Source: Phycisphaerae bacterium (lineage in GTDB: Bacteria; Planctomycetota; Phycisphaerae; UBA1845; UTPLA1). Taken from it: a DNA stretch of 63,428 nucleotides. The notes beneath the pieces are model-generated. The model saw nothing but the letters and a program-made list of their open reading frames with translations. It made no database searches and had not been told where the DNA came from. The first letter of the stretch is position 1; every line of letters begins with the position of its first letter. Both the position numbers and the translations under genes were made by a program. Shown here in pieces: positions 53,701 through 62,059 of the stretch. The stretch covers positions 1 through 63,428 of the forward strand of contig DATEMU010000017.1 of the NCBI GenBank assembly GCA_035275405.1, written 5' to 3'.

Positions 53701-54017
53701 GGGCTCGTCCATGATGTCCCGTTGTGGAACATCACATTGATGTCTTTGTCCGAATCAACAGTCGCGCAGACCGATTCGTAGCGGATAGGACAGTTGCGGA
53801 CCACCACCCACTCGGGGTTCGCGCCGACGGTCGTCATCGCCGTACCCGTGCCGGGACTCCAGGTGCCGCCCGACCACTGGGCAAAATACGGCTTGGTGTC
53901 GCCGCTATTCGAAAATACGACCAGCGGAATGGATTCGATGTCGGCGCGGGAGATCGTGGAAAGGCAGCATGAAACTGCAACGACAAGACCAACGAGACGA
54001 ACAGATTTCAACATCAT
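50724..54017 (-). CDS. Large secreted FG-GAP/VCBS-repeat protein with C-terminal UnbV/ASPIC domain
   Basis: 1097 residues from ATG 54017, preceded by GGAGG; the frame is open further upstream but a signal peptide (VRLVGLVVAVSCCLSTISRAD) starts here. Residues about 25-450 repeat WNGTSW and WNGSSWS units, a beta-propeller. About 450-600 is a lectin-like jelly roll. From about 610 there are at least six FG-GAP/VCBS repeats (DVDGDGDLDAVLS, DVNGDGWCDVIMF, DVNNDGYVDFFF, DYDNDGDLDLYCA, DYDNDGDLDLFIV, DFDNDGDLDLCVT). The C-terminus (KVRAVGDG, AIGTRVELWNAAG, TEPQWAHFG) is an ASPIC/UnbV domain. Likely a surface adhesion or carbohydrate-binding protein. It starts 58 bases after the signalling gene and may share its message. 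Confidence 0.8.
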   Translation of the reverse strand: MMLKSVRLVGLVVAVSCCLSTISRADIESIPLVVFSNSGDTKPYFAQWSGGTWSPGTGTAMTTVGANPEWVVVRNCPIRYESVCATVDSDKDINVMFHNGTSWTSPTEVCVNVGAGYQRSVDLAYENSSGDLMIAYWDSNANVVAYRTYNGTTLSAESTLALPTNTTMKFLALYPKPGSDQIILLTLQNNSNLNAFVWNGSSWGSGATLSTGLSWKDQEDIAVAYESLSGRAMVAYTRNSGATAAYRIWDGTSWSADTLIPGLVTWPQWVRLTSDPNSNTIIWSGIYKWSSTKTLDVCVWNGTSWGTPTQLESDFVDADSRRFDVAFEKGNSEALIVYQEGTQTSLRYRTWNGSSWSSEQVGTNIGEAANFIQLRTGGSTGEIFIAASDAGNDLEMVRWNGSSMSATQQLSSALGGSSTTEPFMMAMPAERVPARATIPYFTDFEATVGAEWSRPTQTSNATFSNFAGRHRTIPLDLGLYTTVGETYRLSFDFYAIDSWNGNNGTSGPDALQVAVNSTNVFNHTFTHETPASGASYPYVYDQSDHYGFDSGAKDAIYRKVEVVFTANSTVSTISFVGSLTDESGGGFNDESWGIDNVSVESARYLDVSSARSFAVQSSTSATNYGGGVAWADVDGDGDLDAVLSGNTARLLVSTSAGTSFTSSLLGDFRRHWALLDVENDGDMDLWTGAAAGYDAESCRLNNGSGSFSNGGDLGFPDPSTNEGIAAADVNGDGWCDVIMFSANGNWIGRHTASETPALAGSNNVADGLNDSGDYGDGDYVSSGDVNNDGYVDFFFHYGTGKLFVSDGDGTYTENAHGISVATGASAKFGSAWGDYDNDGDLDLYCARNAEGYTGYLWRNDRDWVAGTGGFTNVTTAAGFALNSGVDFTPDHAGTRSCAWGDYDNDGDLDLFIVGADGNPLLYQYQGGGVFARAAEGTTLTGALIDGSFVDFDNDGDLDLCVTRESGNAVLLENRVNNGNYLKVRAVGDGAGKTHKAAIGTRVELWNAAGTTLLARRDIGVARGFGGTEPQWAHFGGVTPTSTYQVKVHFVSGVLTKTVVPASTSTTIGSTVIPKMLTVSESNPAKVIKWNEVPNRAS

Positions 54018-54075
54018 GCTACGCCCTCCACGGCGTTCCAGAGCCTCTTGCTGCCCGGCTCGTCGATATTTCCTG

Positions 54076-56838
54076 TTACTCCATCGGGGCCAACTCGTAC
54101 GCCTCAACCCGCTCGTCGTCGATCCTCGCCAGTTCGCCCTCGGCGCCGGCCTCCATCGGGTCGGCAAACGGCTGTTGCTTCGGATCGCCGAGCGTCTGGG
54201 CCAGGCTGGCAAACTGCTCCTCTTGTTTGCGAAAGGCCTCCACGACGGCCGGATCGAACTGTTTGCCCGAATTCTGAAAGATGATTTGCGCCGCGTCGGC
54301 GTGGCGATACGCGGACTTATACGGCCGCTCCGTCGTCAGCGCGTCGTACACGTCGGCCAGCGCCACAATCCTCGCGGACAAAGGGATTTTTCCGGCTTTG
54401 AGCCGCTTCGGATAGCCCGTCCCGTCGTACCATTCGTGGTGCCCCGCGGCGATGTCTTGCGCCATGGCCAGGTAGTCCGCGCCCGGCACCCGGTTCCGCA
54501 CGGATTGGATCGTCTCCACGCCGATATCGACGTGCTTCCGCATGATTGCCATCTCTTCCGGCGTCAGCCGCCGGTTCTTGAGCAGGATGCGATCGGGAAT
54601 CCCCACCTTCCCGATGTCGTGAAGCGGCACCGCCCGGATCAAGTCGCTCAGGAATTGGTCGTCGATCTGGTTTTGAAATTCCACAAACGTGCGCAGCGTG
54701 CCGGCGAGCAGCAAGGAATACTGGGTCACGCGAACCAGGTGCTGCCCCGTGTTGTCGTCGCGATACTCCGCCAGCGTGCCCAGCGCCTCGACGACGGCGT
54801 CGCGGGCCTCGCGGCTCGCCTTGCGGCTCGCCAGGTCCGCCACGGCGGAAGCCGCCATGGTCGCGATCTGCCCAAGGTACTCCAGTTCCTGCTGGGTCAG
54901 GGGATGGTCTCCATCCCGTCCGCCGACGCAGACAACCCCATGCGCCTGCGCCTGAACGCTCAAGGGATAAAAAACCAGGGGCCATTCGGAAAACAGCGCG
55001 GCCACCGACCCGGCGCCCGCGGACTGGGCCTCCTCCACGCATCGCGCGATCGACACCTTGCGCCATTGAAAGGCCTTCGTTGTCGAGTCGCTCGTCAGCG
55101 GGATTTGAACCGTACCGGCCGCCGCCGCGTCCAATCCGACCGATCGCGCAACGCTCAGATGCGTCATGAGCCGGTCGGGCAGCAGCACGCACGCGGAGCG
55201 GGCACGGGTCAAATCCGTCACAATGGCGAGCGTGCGATCCAGGACGTCCTCGAGCGTGCGGGCCTGCGAGAGGCTTCGAGAATATGCGAAAAACTTCGAG
55301 ACGCTGAGATTCTGCTCCGGGTGCTGAGGCTCAAGACGCGTGGCTAACTCACGCAATTCGTGCCGGTGCCTCACCCAGGATCGAATGCGCAGATCGAGAA
55401 GCTTGGCGTCCCCCGGCCGCTGCATGACATCGTCCGCGCCCGCCTCAACGATCGCGTCATGCGCGGGGGGGGCGTCGGGCCGTGTCACCAGTATCACGGG
55501 GATGCCGCGCGTCTCTTTTTTTGCGCGCAGCGCGCGAATCAGCGCCAAGCCACCCGCCCCGGTCGAGTCGTCGCTCGCCGCATCCAGCGACGCGCTGAGA
55601 ACCATGACATCAAACCGGCCATCGCGCGCGGCGCACAAGACCTCCCCACGATTCGCCGCCGGAACCACATCCAGTCCCCGCCCCGTCAGCTCCGCGACCC
55701 ACTCGTGGCGCGAAGTTGTCTCTTCGTCCGCAATCAGCACGCGGATTCTCGTGCGGTCTTCCCCGTCCGCCGCCCCGCCTCGAAACCGGTTGGCTTCCTT
55801 GCGCGCGACCGCCGGATCGGTCGGCTCGTTCTTCAGCGGGGCCGGCGAAGCGACCACGCGGTTGCGGCCGGTCCGCTTGGCGTCGTAAAGGCGCTCGTCG
55901 GCCACGTGCAGCAAATCCGCGGGAGTATCCATTTCCGCGGATCGCTCGGCCACGCCCAGACTGATGGTCACGTGCAGCGGCCGCTGCGCCGTTCCAAAGG
56001 TGTGTCCTTCTACGGCCCGGCGCACATGCTCCGCGCAGGCCACCGCCCCCTCGGCGCCGCCCTGGCGGCACAACACCAGAAACTCCTCGCCGCCCACCCG
56101 GCAGACCGTATCGAACATTCGCACGTTCTGCCGCATGACGCCGGCGACTTCCTTGAGCACCAGGTCGCCGGTCGCGTGGCCGTACCGGTCGTTGAAGCTT
56201 TTGAAATGGTCGATATCGACGAGGATGCAGGCCAGGTTCGAGCTGTGCAGGCTGTTGTCCGTCCACAACTGGCGAAGCTGTTCCAGGGCCTCGCGGCGGT
56301 TGGCGAGCCCGGTCAATTCATCTTTCGCCGCGATTTCGCTCTTGGCCAACAGGTCTCGGGACCGCTTCGCCACCTGCTCTTCCCGCAGCGAGCGTTCGCG
56401 TTCCAGTTGCTGCTCGTAATCTTTGATCGTCTCCTGCAAATCCGTGATCTGGCGCGTCGCGCTCTCGGCCCGGCCGATCACACGGTTGATCTCCACCGAC
56501 AATTCCACGAGTTCGTGGTGGCCGCGAAAATGGACGCGGCGACCGGGCCCGCCGCGCGCCGCGGCCGCCGTCTGATCCTTGACGATCGTCAGCGGACGCG
56601 TGACGGCGCGGATGACGTAGCCGCCGAGCAGCACATAGGTCGTCAGCAGGGCCGCCGCCGTCCATGCAGGGTCCACGGCTTCGCGGTAAAAATACAGGCC
56701 GAGCCCGACCGCCAGACCCAGCGTCGGGATGCTGCAAAACGCGCAGAAGAGTTTGGCGCGGATCGTCAAACGAGGGCCCCCCAGACCTTGAACCCGGCGG
56801 ACGCTCCCCGCCGCGACGCACAAGGCCGTATGTCTCAT
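54076..56838 (-). CDS. Multidomain c-di-GMP signalling protein (GGDEF, pseudoreceiver, GAF, HD-GYP)
   Basis: 920 residues. Two membrane helices (about 28-50 and 58-80) and a HAMP-like segment lead to a coiled coil, then a GGDEF domain with active-site GGEEF (249-253), metal-binding Asp208 in LVDIDHFK and the inhibitory I-site R240-x-x-D243 exactly five residues before GGEEF. A receiver-like domain (about 364-490) keeps the acidic pair in LIADEE but has Ser415 where the phosphoacceptor Asp should be, and Arg for the conserved Lys. A GAF-like domain (about 525-670) follows, then HD-GYP with HDIGK (His740, Asp741) and GHHEWYDGTGYP. It may both make and degrade c-di-GMP. Confidence 0.9.
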   Translation of the reverse strand: MRHTALCVAAGSVRRVQGLGGPRLTIRAKLFCAFCSIPTLGLAVGLGLYFYREAVDPAWTAAALLTTYVLLGGYVIRAVTRPLTIVKDQTAAAARGGPGRRVHFRGHHELVELSVEINRVIGRAESATRQITDLQETIKDYEQQLERERSLREEQVAKRSRDLLAKSEIAAKDELTGLANRREALEQLRQLWTDNSLHSSNLACILVDIDHFKSFNDRYGHATGDLVLKEVAGVMRQNVRMFDTVCRVGGEEFLVLCRQGGAEGAVACAEHVRRAVEGHTFGTAQRPLHVTISLGVAERSAEMDTPADLLHVADERLYDAKRTGRNRVVASPAPLKNEPTDPAVARKEANRFRGGAADGEDRTRIRVLIADEETTSRHEWVAELTGRGLDVVPAANRGEVLCAARDGRFDVMVLSASLDAASDDSTGAGGLALIRALRAKKETRGIPVILVTRPDAPPAHDAIVEAGADDVMQRPGDAKLLDLRIRSWVRHRHELRELATRLEPQHPEQNLSVSKFFAYSRSLSQARTLEDVLDRTLAIVTDLTRARSACVLLPDRLMTHLSVARSVGLDAAAAGTVQIPLTSDSTTKAFQWRKVSIARCVEEAQSAGAGSVAALFSEWPLVFYPLSVQAQAHGVVCVGGRDGDHPLTQQELEYLGQIATMAASAVADLASRKASREARDAVVEALGTLAEYRDDNTGQHLVRVTQYSLLLAGTLRTFVEFQNQIDDQFLSDLIRAVPLHDIGKVGIPDRILLKNRRLTPEEMAIMRKHVDIGVETIQSVRNRVPGADYLAMAQDIAAGHHEWYDGTGYPKRLKAGKIPLSARIVALADVYDALTTERPYKSAYRHADAAQIIFQNSGKQFDPAVVEAFRKQEEQFASLAQTLGDPKQQPFADPMEAGAEGELARIDDERVEAYELAPME

Positions 56839-57179
56839 TTCGTCAAATATCCAATGCAGAATCGCTTGTGGCCAACCCCGACCAGCCTATCGGACGCTGG
56901 ACTTGGGGTTCCCGGCCCGGCCGGCGGCTCCTTTTTTCTCTTGACCCCCACTCGGGGGTCCGATACACTACAGGGCTCGGCGTACTCCTCACGGGCATGT
57001 CCCCAGAACGCTCTCCCTCGGAGATTTGGGATCGCTGACGCCCGCCGCAAGGCAGGCTGTGCGGATGTCCATTAACGAGGTCCCGACCGAGCCGATGGGC
57101 GCTGCCCGCGAAAGTATCATGGAGTGTTTCGATCATGCGTACCGCCACGCAAACCAGGTGCCAGGAAGAGAATGATCCG
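56839..57179. other. Intergenic region between divergent signalling and fusA genes
   Basis: About 340 bases with no supported gene. It carries the fusA promoter with its embedded palindrome (56941-56969) and leaves a leader of about 200 bases before the fusA start. Short frames here are not convincing. Confidence 0.45.
56941..56969 (+). promoter_or_regulatory. fusA promoter with palindrome between -35 and -10
   Basis: TTGACC (56941-56946) and TACACT (56964-56969) are 17 bases apart. Overlapping the -35 box and spacer is a perfect inverted repeat GACCCCC-ACTC-GGGGGTC (56943-56960), placed like a repressor operator. Transcription would run rightward to fusA. Confidence 0.6.
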
Positions 57180-59267
57180 ATGAGCGCGTCGCCGCTATCC
57201 CGATTGCGAAACGTGGGCATCTCCGCCCATATCGACTCCGGCAAGACCACGTTGACGGAGCGAATGCTCTTTTACGCCGGCCGTATCCACAAGATCGAAG
57301 AGGTCAAAGGCGGCGGCGACGGCGCCACCATGGACCACATGGACCTCGAGCGCGAACGCGGCATCACCATCACCTCCGCCGCCACCCAGGTCGGCTGGGA
57401 CGACGCTCTGATCAACGTCATCGACACCCCCGGCCACGTCGACTTCACCGTCGAAGTCGAACGCTCGCTACGCGTCCTGGACGGCGCGATTCTCGTTCTC
57501 TGCGGCGTCGCCGGCGTGCAGTCGCAATCCATCACCGTCGATCGCCAGATGAAGCGCTATCAGGTGCCCCGCATCTGCTTCATCAACAAGCTCGATCGCC
57601 AGGGCGCCGACCCTGTCAACGTCGTCAAGGGTCTCGAAGAAAAACTCGACCTCCGCACCGTCCAACTGCAATTGCCCATCGGACTGGGCAACGCCCTGGA
57701 AGGCATCATCGACCTGATCCGCATGAAGGCCGCCTACTTCGACGGCGCCAACGGCGAGAAGATCCGCTGGGAAGACATCCCCGCGGCGATGAAAGACGAT
57801 GCCGTCAGCGCCCGCACCGGAATGCTCGATGCCCTCAGCCTCTACGACGACGAGCTTCTCTCCATCATGCTCGAAGAGAAGCCGGTCCCCGAGGAGTTGA
57901 TCCACGCTATCGTCCGCCGCGGAACGATCGCCGGTCAGTTCGCCCCGGTCCTCATGGGCTCGGCTTACAAGAACAAGGGCGTCCAGCTTCTGCTCGACGC
58001 GATCGTTCGGTATCTGCCGTCGCCGCTGGATCGGGAGATCTTCGCCCTCGATCTTGACAACGATGAGGCCGAAGTGCCCCTCGAGGCCAATCCTGACGCT
58101 CCCCTGGTGTCCCTGGCGTTTAAGCTGGTCGACGAAACCTTCGGCCAGCTTACCTTCATGCGCGTCTATCAGGGCAAGATGCATCGCGGCGAACGCTACA
58201 TCTGCTCCCGCACCCGCAAGCCCCAGCGCTTCAGCCGTATCGTCCGCATGCACGCCGACGAACGCGAAGACATCGACTCCGCCGCGGCGGGCGACATCGT
58301 CGCCGTCGTCGGTCTCGATTGCGTCTCCGGCGACACCTTCTGCGGCGAAGACGCCAACTACAGCCTGGAATCCATGCACATCATGGATCCCGTGATCTCG
58401 CTGGCCATCAGCCCCGCCAAGACCGCCGACCGCGACAAGTTCTCCAAGGCCCTCTCGCGCTTCTCAAAGGAAGACCCGACCTTCCACGTTTCGTCCGATC
58501 CGGAAACCGGCGACACGCTGATCTCCGGCATGGGCGAGTTGCACCTCGATATCTACTGCGAACGCATCCGCCGCGAATATAAGGTCGAGTTGACCGTCGG
58601 CCAGCCCAAGGTCAGTTACCGCGAAGCTCCGTCACGGGGCGTCGAATACAATTACAAGCACAAGAAGCAGACCGGCGGCGCCGGCCAGTACGCCCATGTC
58701 GTCGGCCGTCTGGAGCAACTGCCCGAGGACCATGAGAGCGGCTACGAGTTCGAGAACAAGGTCTTCGGCGGCCGCATCCCGACCGAGTACATCCCGTCCG
58801 TGGACAAGGGCTTTCACTCCATGCTCAACAAGGGGCCGCTCGCCGGTTATCCGATTACCGGCGTGAAGATGATTTTGGAGGACGGTTCTTCGCACGACGT
58901 GGACTCGTCCGACATGGCCTTCCAGATCTGCGCCCGCGATGCCTTTCGCGAGGCTTTTCTGAACAGCAAGCCGATCCTCCTCGAGCCGATCATGAAGGTC
59001 CAGGTCGAAACCCCCGCAGAATTCCAGGGCCCCATCATTGGCGACCTCTCCGCCCGACGCGGACTGGTCATGGGCTCGGAGGCCCGCGGCCCCCTGACTG
59101 TCATCGACGCTGAAGTGCCCTTGGCCCGCATGTTCGGCTATGCCACGGATGTCCGCTCCTTTTCGCAGGGCAAGGCCAGCTTTACGATGGAGTTCCTGAA
59201 GTACAAGCGCGTCCCCGCCGCGATCCAGGTGGAAATCGTCGAGGCGGCGGCGAAGAAGAAAAAATAG
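57180..59267 (+). CDS. fusA: Elongation factor G (spd/mitochondrial-like type)
   Basis: 695 residues from ATG 57180; an in-frame ATG at 57135 adds 15 non-homologous residues. All GTPase motifs are present: G1 AHIDSGKTT (residues 16-24), G2 [12 protein letters not shown]3 DTPGHVDF, G4 NKLD. Domains II-V follow, with YRE and the C-terminal KASFTMEF pattern. The G1 serine and [12 protein letters not shown] match the spdEFG group found in planctomycetes, spirochaetes and some deltaproteobacteria, and resemble mitochondrial EF-G1. It drives ribosomal translocation. It stands alone rather than in a str operon with rpsL, rpsG and tuf. Confidence 0.93.
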   Translation: MSASPLSRLRNVGISAHIDSGKTTLTERMLFYAGRIHKIEEVKGGGDGATMDHMDLERERGITITSAATQVGWDDALINVIDTPGHVDFTVEVERSLRVLDGAILVLCGVAGVQSQSITVDRQMKRYQVPRICFINKLDRQGADPVNVVKGLEEKLDLRTVQLQLPIGLGNALEGIIDLIRMKAAYFDGANGEKIRWEDIPAAMKDDAVSARTGMLDALSLYDDELLSIMLEEKPVPEELIHAIVRRGTIAGQFAPVLMGSAYKNKGVQLLLDAIVRYLPSPLDREIFALDLDNDEAEVPLEANPDAPLVSLAFKLVDETFGQLTFMRVYQGKMHRGERYICSRTRKPQRFSRIVRMHADEREDIDSAAAGDIVAVVGLDCVSGDTFCGEDANYSLESMHIMDPVISLAISPAKTADRDKFSKALSRFSKEDPTFHVSSDPETGDTLISGMGELHLDIYCERIRREYKVELTVGQPKVSYREAPSRGVEYNYKHKKQTGGAGQYAHVVGRLEQLPEDHESGYEFENKVFGGRIPTEYIPSVDKGFHSMLNKGPLAGYPITGVKMILEDGSSHDVDSSDMAFQICARDAFREAFLNSKPILLEPIMKVQVETPAEFQGPIIGDLSARRGLVMGSEARGPLTVIDAEVPLARMFGYATDVRSFSQGKASFTMEFLKYKRVPAAIQVEIVEAAAKKKK

Positions 59268-59282
59268 CGAATTCGGAATAGA

Positions 59283-59328
59283 GAATAGCGAAAACGGAAT
59301 ACCAGACGCCGCTCTTCTTTCGCTATTC
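59283..59328. repeat. Inverted repeat downstream of fusA
   Basis: GAATAGCGAAA (59283-59293) and TTTCGCTATTC (59318-59328) are perfect 11-base arms around a 24-base loop. It lies in the fusA-Clp_N gap and overlaps the dispersed 16-base repeat, so it is more likely a mobile intergenic palindrome than a classical terminator. Confidence 0.55.
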
Positions 59329-59340
59329 GCTATTCGCCAT
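59325..59340 (-). repeat. 16-base dispersed repeat, copy 2
   Basis: Complement of ATGGCGAATAGCGAAT, identical to 42761-42776 over 16 bases. It forms the right part of the inverted repeat behind fusA. Confidence 0.5.
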
Positions 59341-59368
59341 TCTTGATTCAATCCGGAGGATTGCCCCC

Positions 59369-60085
59369 ATGCACGAACGTTTCAGCGACCGCGCCCGCCG
59401 CGCTTTGGCCCTCGCCAACCAGGAAGCCATCCGCCTTCATCACGAATCCCTGTCCCCCCTCCACATCCTGCTCGGCATCCTGGCCGCCGGGTCCGGCGTG
59501 GCCATCGTCGCCCTGCGCAACCGTGACATTGATCCGGAAGCCCTCAAGGACGAGCTGAATCGCAAGTCCGAGCCCGGAACGCGGGAACTGCAGCAGACCA
59601 AGATGGCCCAGAGCGCCGACACCCGCCAGGTCATTCAGTACGCCATCGACGAGGCCCGAAAGCTCGGCCATCGCTACGTCGGCACCGAACACCTGCTGAT
59701 GGGAATTCTCCGTGAAGGCCGCACCCCCGCCGCGCAGTCCATCATCCAGCGCGGCGTCAAACTCGAAGTCCTCCGCGAGGAAATCCTCACCCTTCTGCGC
59801 TCCAGCACCAGCGAAGACCACGCCCGCGCCGGCACCGGTCACGACGGTCTGGAATGGGTCCACCAGCAGGAACTCGCCAAGGCCTTCCGCTCGCCGAACT
59901 TCTGGCACCGCCTGATCCTCGCGGTCGATTCCGCCAACCGCCTCGGCCACGGCGAGATCAAAGATGAGCACCTCTTGCTCGCCCTCCTCCGCGAACCCGA
60001 CAGCTTCGTCGCCCAGATGCTCGCCGAAAAGGGAGTGACGGTAGACTGGGTCCGCGACCGCATCACCCGCGCCGCGGCGCTGTAG
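59369..60085 (+). CDS. Stand-alone Clp N-domain protein with three repeats
   Basis: 238 residues with CGGAGGA before the ATG. It contains the Clp repeat (N-terminal domain of ClpA/ClpC) and nothing else: repeat 1 from FSDRARRALALANQEA with SLSPLHILLGILA, repeat 2 from VIQYAIDEARKLGHRYVGTEHLLMGIL, repeat 3 from HRLILAVDSANRLGHGEIKDEHLLLALL. There is no Walker A or B motif, so it has no unfoldase activity itself. ClpC normally has two such repeats; three are unusual. It could act as an adaptor or substrate-holding partner of ClpC or ClpS-like pathways; this is inference from domain content. Confidence 0.85.
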   Translation: MHERFSDRARRALALANQEAIRLHHESLSPLHILLGILAAGSGVAIVALRNRDIDPEALKDELNRKSEPGTRELQQTKMAQSADTRQVIQYAIDEARKLGHRYVGTEHLLMGILREGRTPAAQSIIQRGVKLEVLREEILTLLRSSTSEDHARAGTGHDGLEWVHQQELAKAFRSPNFWHRLILAVDSANRLGHGEIKDEHLLLALLREPDSFVAQMLAEKGVTVDWVRDRITRAAAL

Positions 60086-60181
60086 CGGAGCATGGGCCTT
60101 TGGCCCGTGCGGCACCGGCCGTGGAAAGGGAATCCTCCCGCTTAGTGACGGCCCACGTCGCGCTTTGGTACAATCCGTGCC
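60086..60181. other. Short gap with hairpin
   Basis: Soon after the Clp_N stop lies a hairpin GCATGGGCC-TTT-GGCCCGTGC-like stem (about 60092-60112, one G-T pair), similar in style to the GGGC/GCCC palindromes after pnp. It may close the fusA-side transcript. Confidence 0.35.
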
Positions 60182-60883
60182 ATGAATCTCAAGGAAGCGC
60201 TGGCGAAACTCGAATCGATGGGCGATGAGGGGCGGCGGGCACACAACGCCAAGCCCTGGCCCGGAAACCCCGCGGGCGCGCCTAAGTTCAAGCAGTTCGG
60301 CTGCGCGATGGGCGATATTCGCACGCTGGCGAAGAAGATCAAGACCGATCACGCGCTGGCGCTGGAACTCTGGAAGACCGGCAACATCGATGCGCAACTG
60401 CTGGCGATCCTCATCATGAAGCCGAAGGAACTCTCGGCGAAGGAACTGGACAAATTGGTCCGCACGGCCAGGTTCGCATGGGTGGCGGACTGGTTCAACG
60501 CGTACATCGTCAAGGAACAGTGCTTTGCCGACAAGGAGACGCTTCGCATCAAGTGGATGGAGGATAAGGATGGGTGGGCGGCCCGCGCGGGCTGGAACCT
60601 CACCGCGAGTCGGATCAACAAGGGGGGCAAGGATGCTAAAGGACTTGACTTGCCGGCGCTGCTGGTTCGCATCGAGAAGGAGATGCCCAAGGCCAAGCCG
60701 GAAGTGCAGTGGACGATGAACAACACGCTCATGGCCATCGGCATCCACCACGCCGCGCACCGCAAGCGCGCGATCGCCATTGGCGAGAGGCTCGGCCTGT
60801 ACAAGGATTGGCCGGTGTCGAAGGGCTGCACGCCGCCGTATGCGCCAATCGCGATCAACGAGATGGTGAAACGGCAGGGGTGA
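60182..60883 (+). CDS. DNA alkylation repair protein (AlkD-like)
   Basis: 233 residues of all-alpha HEAT-like repeats. The start MNLKEALAKLESMGDE, MGDIRTLAKKIKTDHALALELWKTGNIDAQLLAILIM, WVADWFNAYIVKEQ, and RAGWNLTAS, NNTLMAIGIHHAAHRKRAIAIGERLG follow the DNA alkylation repair enzyme family (PF08713 type). AlkD relatives excise N3- and N7-alkylated bases without flipping them; the catalytic aspartate/tryptophan pair could be in W-V-A-D-W but is not certain. No operon partner; ada is 9.5 kb upstream. Confidence 0.85.
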   Translation: MNLKEALAKLESMGDEGRRAHNAKPWPGNPAGAPKFKQFGCAMGDIRTLAKKIKTDHALALELWKTGNIDAQLLAILIMKPKELSAKELDKLVRTARFAWVADWFNAYIVKEQCFADKETLRIKWMEDKDGWAARAGWNLTASRINKGGKDAKGLDLPALLVRIEKEMPKAKPEVQWTMNNTLMAIGIHHAAHRKRAIAIGERLGLYKDWPVSKGCTPPYAPIAINEMVKRQG

Positions 60884-60922
60884 AGGCCGCGGCAAAAACG
60901 CATTTGACCCCTATCGCACGTA

Positions 60923-61348
60923 ATGCCACCTCAAGGTCTCAATCCCGGTGAACGAGTAGTCGAGCTTGCCGGACTCGCTATTTCGGTAGCAGTTGCGACC
61001 GGCGCGGTTAGCGGCGCGTGGATTCTTTGGCTCATCAAGAAGAGTTGGTTGGTTTCTGCGGGGTCGCTCATCGCTGGCGGAGTCATCGGGTTTTGCGCCG
61101 GACAGTTGTTCGCTCGTATTCTTTACAAGACCGGCGAAAACACAATGGTTGTGAAGGTCGGCAGCACATCATTGTCGTCCACCATTACTGCAGGTTTGAC
61201 CGGGGGTGTCGTTACCGGCGTTGTGATTGCTCTTCTCGCGATGCTGATTTTCAGCGCAACAAATCAGGCGTCAACCTTGTTCGGAGTTGCCATCGGCAGC
61301 GGCGTGGTCCTCGGCGTACTTTTCGCCTGCTTGAGTTCATTACTATGA
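60923..61348 (+). CDS. Small hydrophobic membrane protein
   Basis: 141 residues with three or four membrane helices rich in Gly/Ala/Val (about 12-32, 38-62, 82-108, 113-140). No family is recognised. The ribosome site before ATG 60923 is weak. It and the following gene have a slightly lower G+C than neighbours. They are read in the same direction with about 50 bases between them. Confidence 0.5.
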   Translation: MPPQGLNPGERVVELAGLAISVAVATGAVSGAWILWLIKKSWLVSAGSLIAGGVIGFCAGQLFARILYKTGENTMVVKVGSTSLSSTITAGLTGGVVTGVVIALLAMLIFSATNQASTLFGVAIGSGVVLGVLFACLSSLL

Positions 61349-61397
61349 GGTTTTTTGTAACGGGCGTCGAGGTCATCGTCGTCGCTGAGTGAACGCA

Positions 61398-61880
61398 ATG
61401 GCCAAGAGGGCATCGAAAAATATGCGCCGCGTCGCACCCACCAAATGGGTCGCGTTTCACATCCAACTTGTCGACAGGCTCCGGTCAGCCGTGCCGGCAG
61501 AGCGATATCAGGCGGCCCTTGAACTGCAGGACTTCATAGAAGAAGCCAAGGCGACGCTTTGGCGTTCAATACGGAAGCGGTCAAATCGAAACCATCGCGG
61601 GATACTTGTCCGATCGCTTCAATGGTTCGATTGTTCCGAAGACTCTGATGCTCTGGTCGATCTGGTTCTCAATGACAATTACGAAGTGCAGTGTCACGCC
61701 CTCCAGATTCTCCAAGATCAATCCTTCTGCGTGAAGAAGAGTCAGTTGATTGCCGCACGGCGGCTGATCCGCGCACTACGACCACGCGACAACCTTTCCG
61801 CGTCAGATCTTCGTTGTCTTCGATCCGAGTTTGAGTCTGCATTGGACCGGATCAAGCGAGGATCTCGCAGTTCAGAGTGA
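61398..61880 (+). CDS. Hypothetical helical (HEAT-like) protein
   Basis: 160 residues from ATG 61398; a GTG three codons earlier is also possible. Basic N-terminus (MAKRASKNMRRVAPTKW) followed by repeated helices: ERYQAALELQDFIEEAK, LVRSLQWFDCSEDSDALVDLVLNDNYEVQCHALQILQDQ. This resembles one or two HEAT-type repeats such as seen in scaffold proteins. No catalytic motif is visible and no family is recognised. Confidence 0.5.
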   Translation: MAKRASKNMRRVAPTKWVAFHIQLVDRLRSAVPAERYQAALELQDFIEEAKATLWRSIRKRSNRNHRGILVRSLQWFDCSEDSDALVDLVLNDNYEVQCHALQILQDQSFCVKKSQLIAARRLIRALRPRDNLSASDLRCLRSEFESALDRIKRGSRSSE

Positions 61881-62059
61881 TCACAATGATCAAGATGAGG
61901 TCCATCATTCGCGATCGCGGCAATTCCAAAACTGTCTCAAAACTCCCTTTCAGTGCAACAATCTTGCGAGCCCATCGCGGCGGCGTCTGGATTCCTCCAA
62001 CTCGCGTCGTTATGATTAGCGTCGCGTAATTATCTCGCCAATAGTAAGGAGCACCAACA

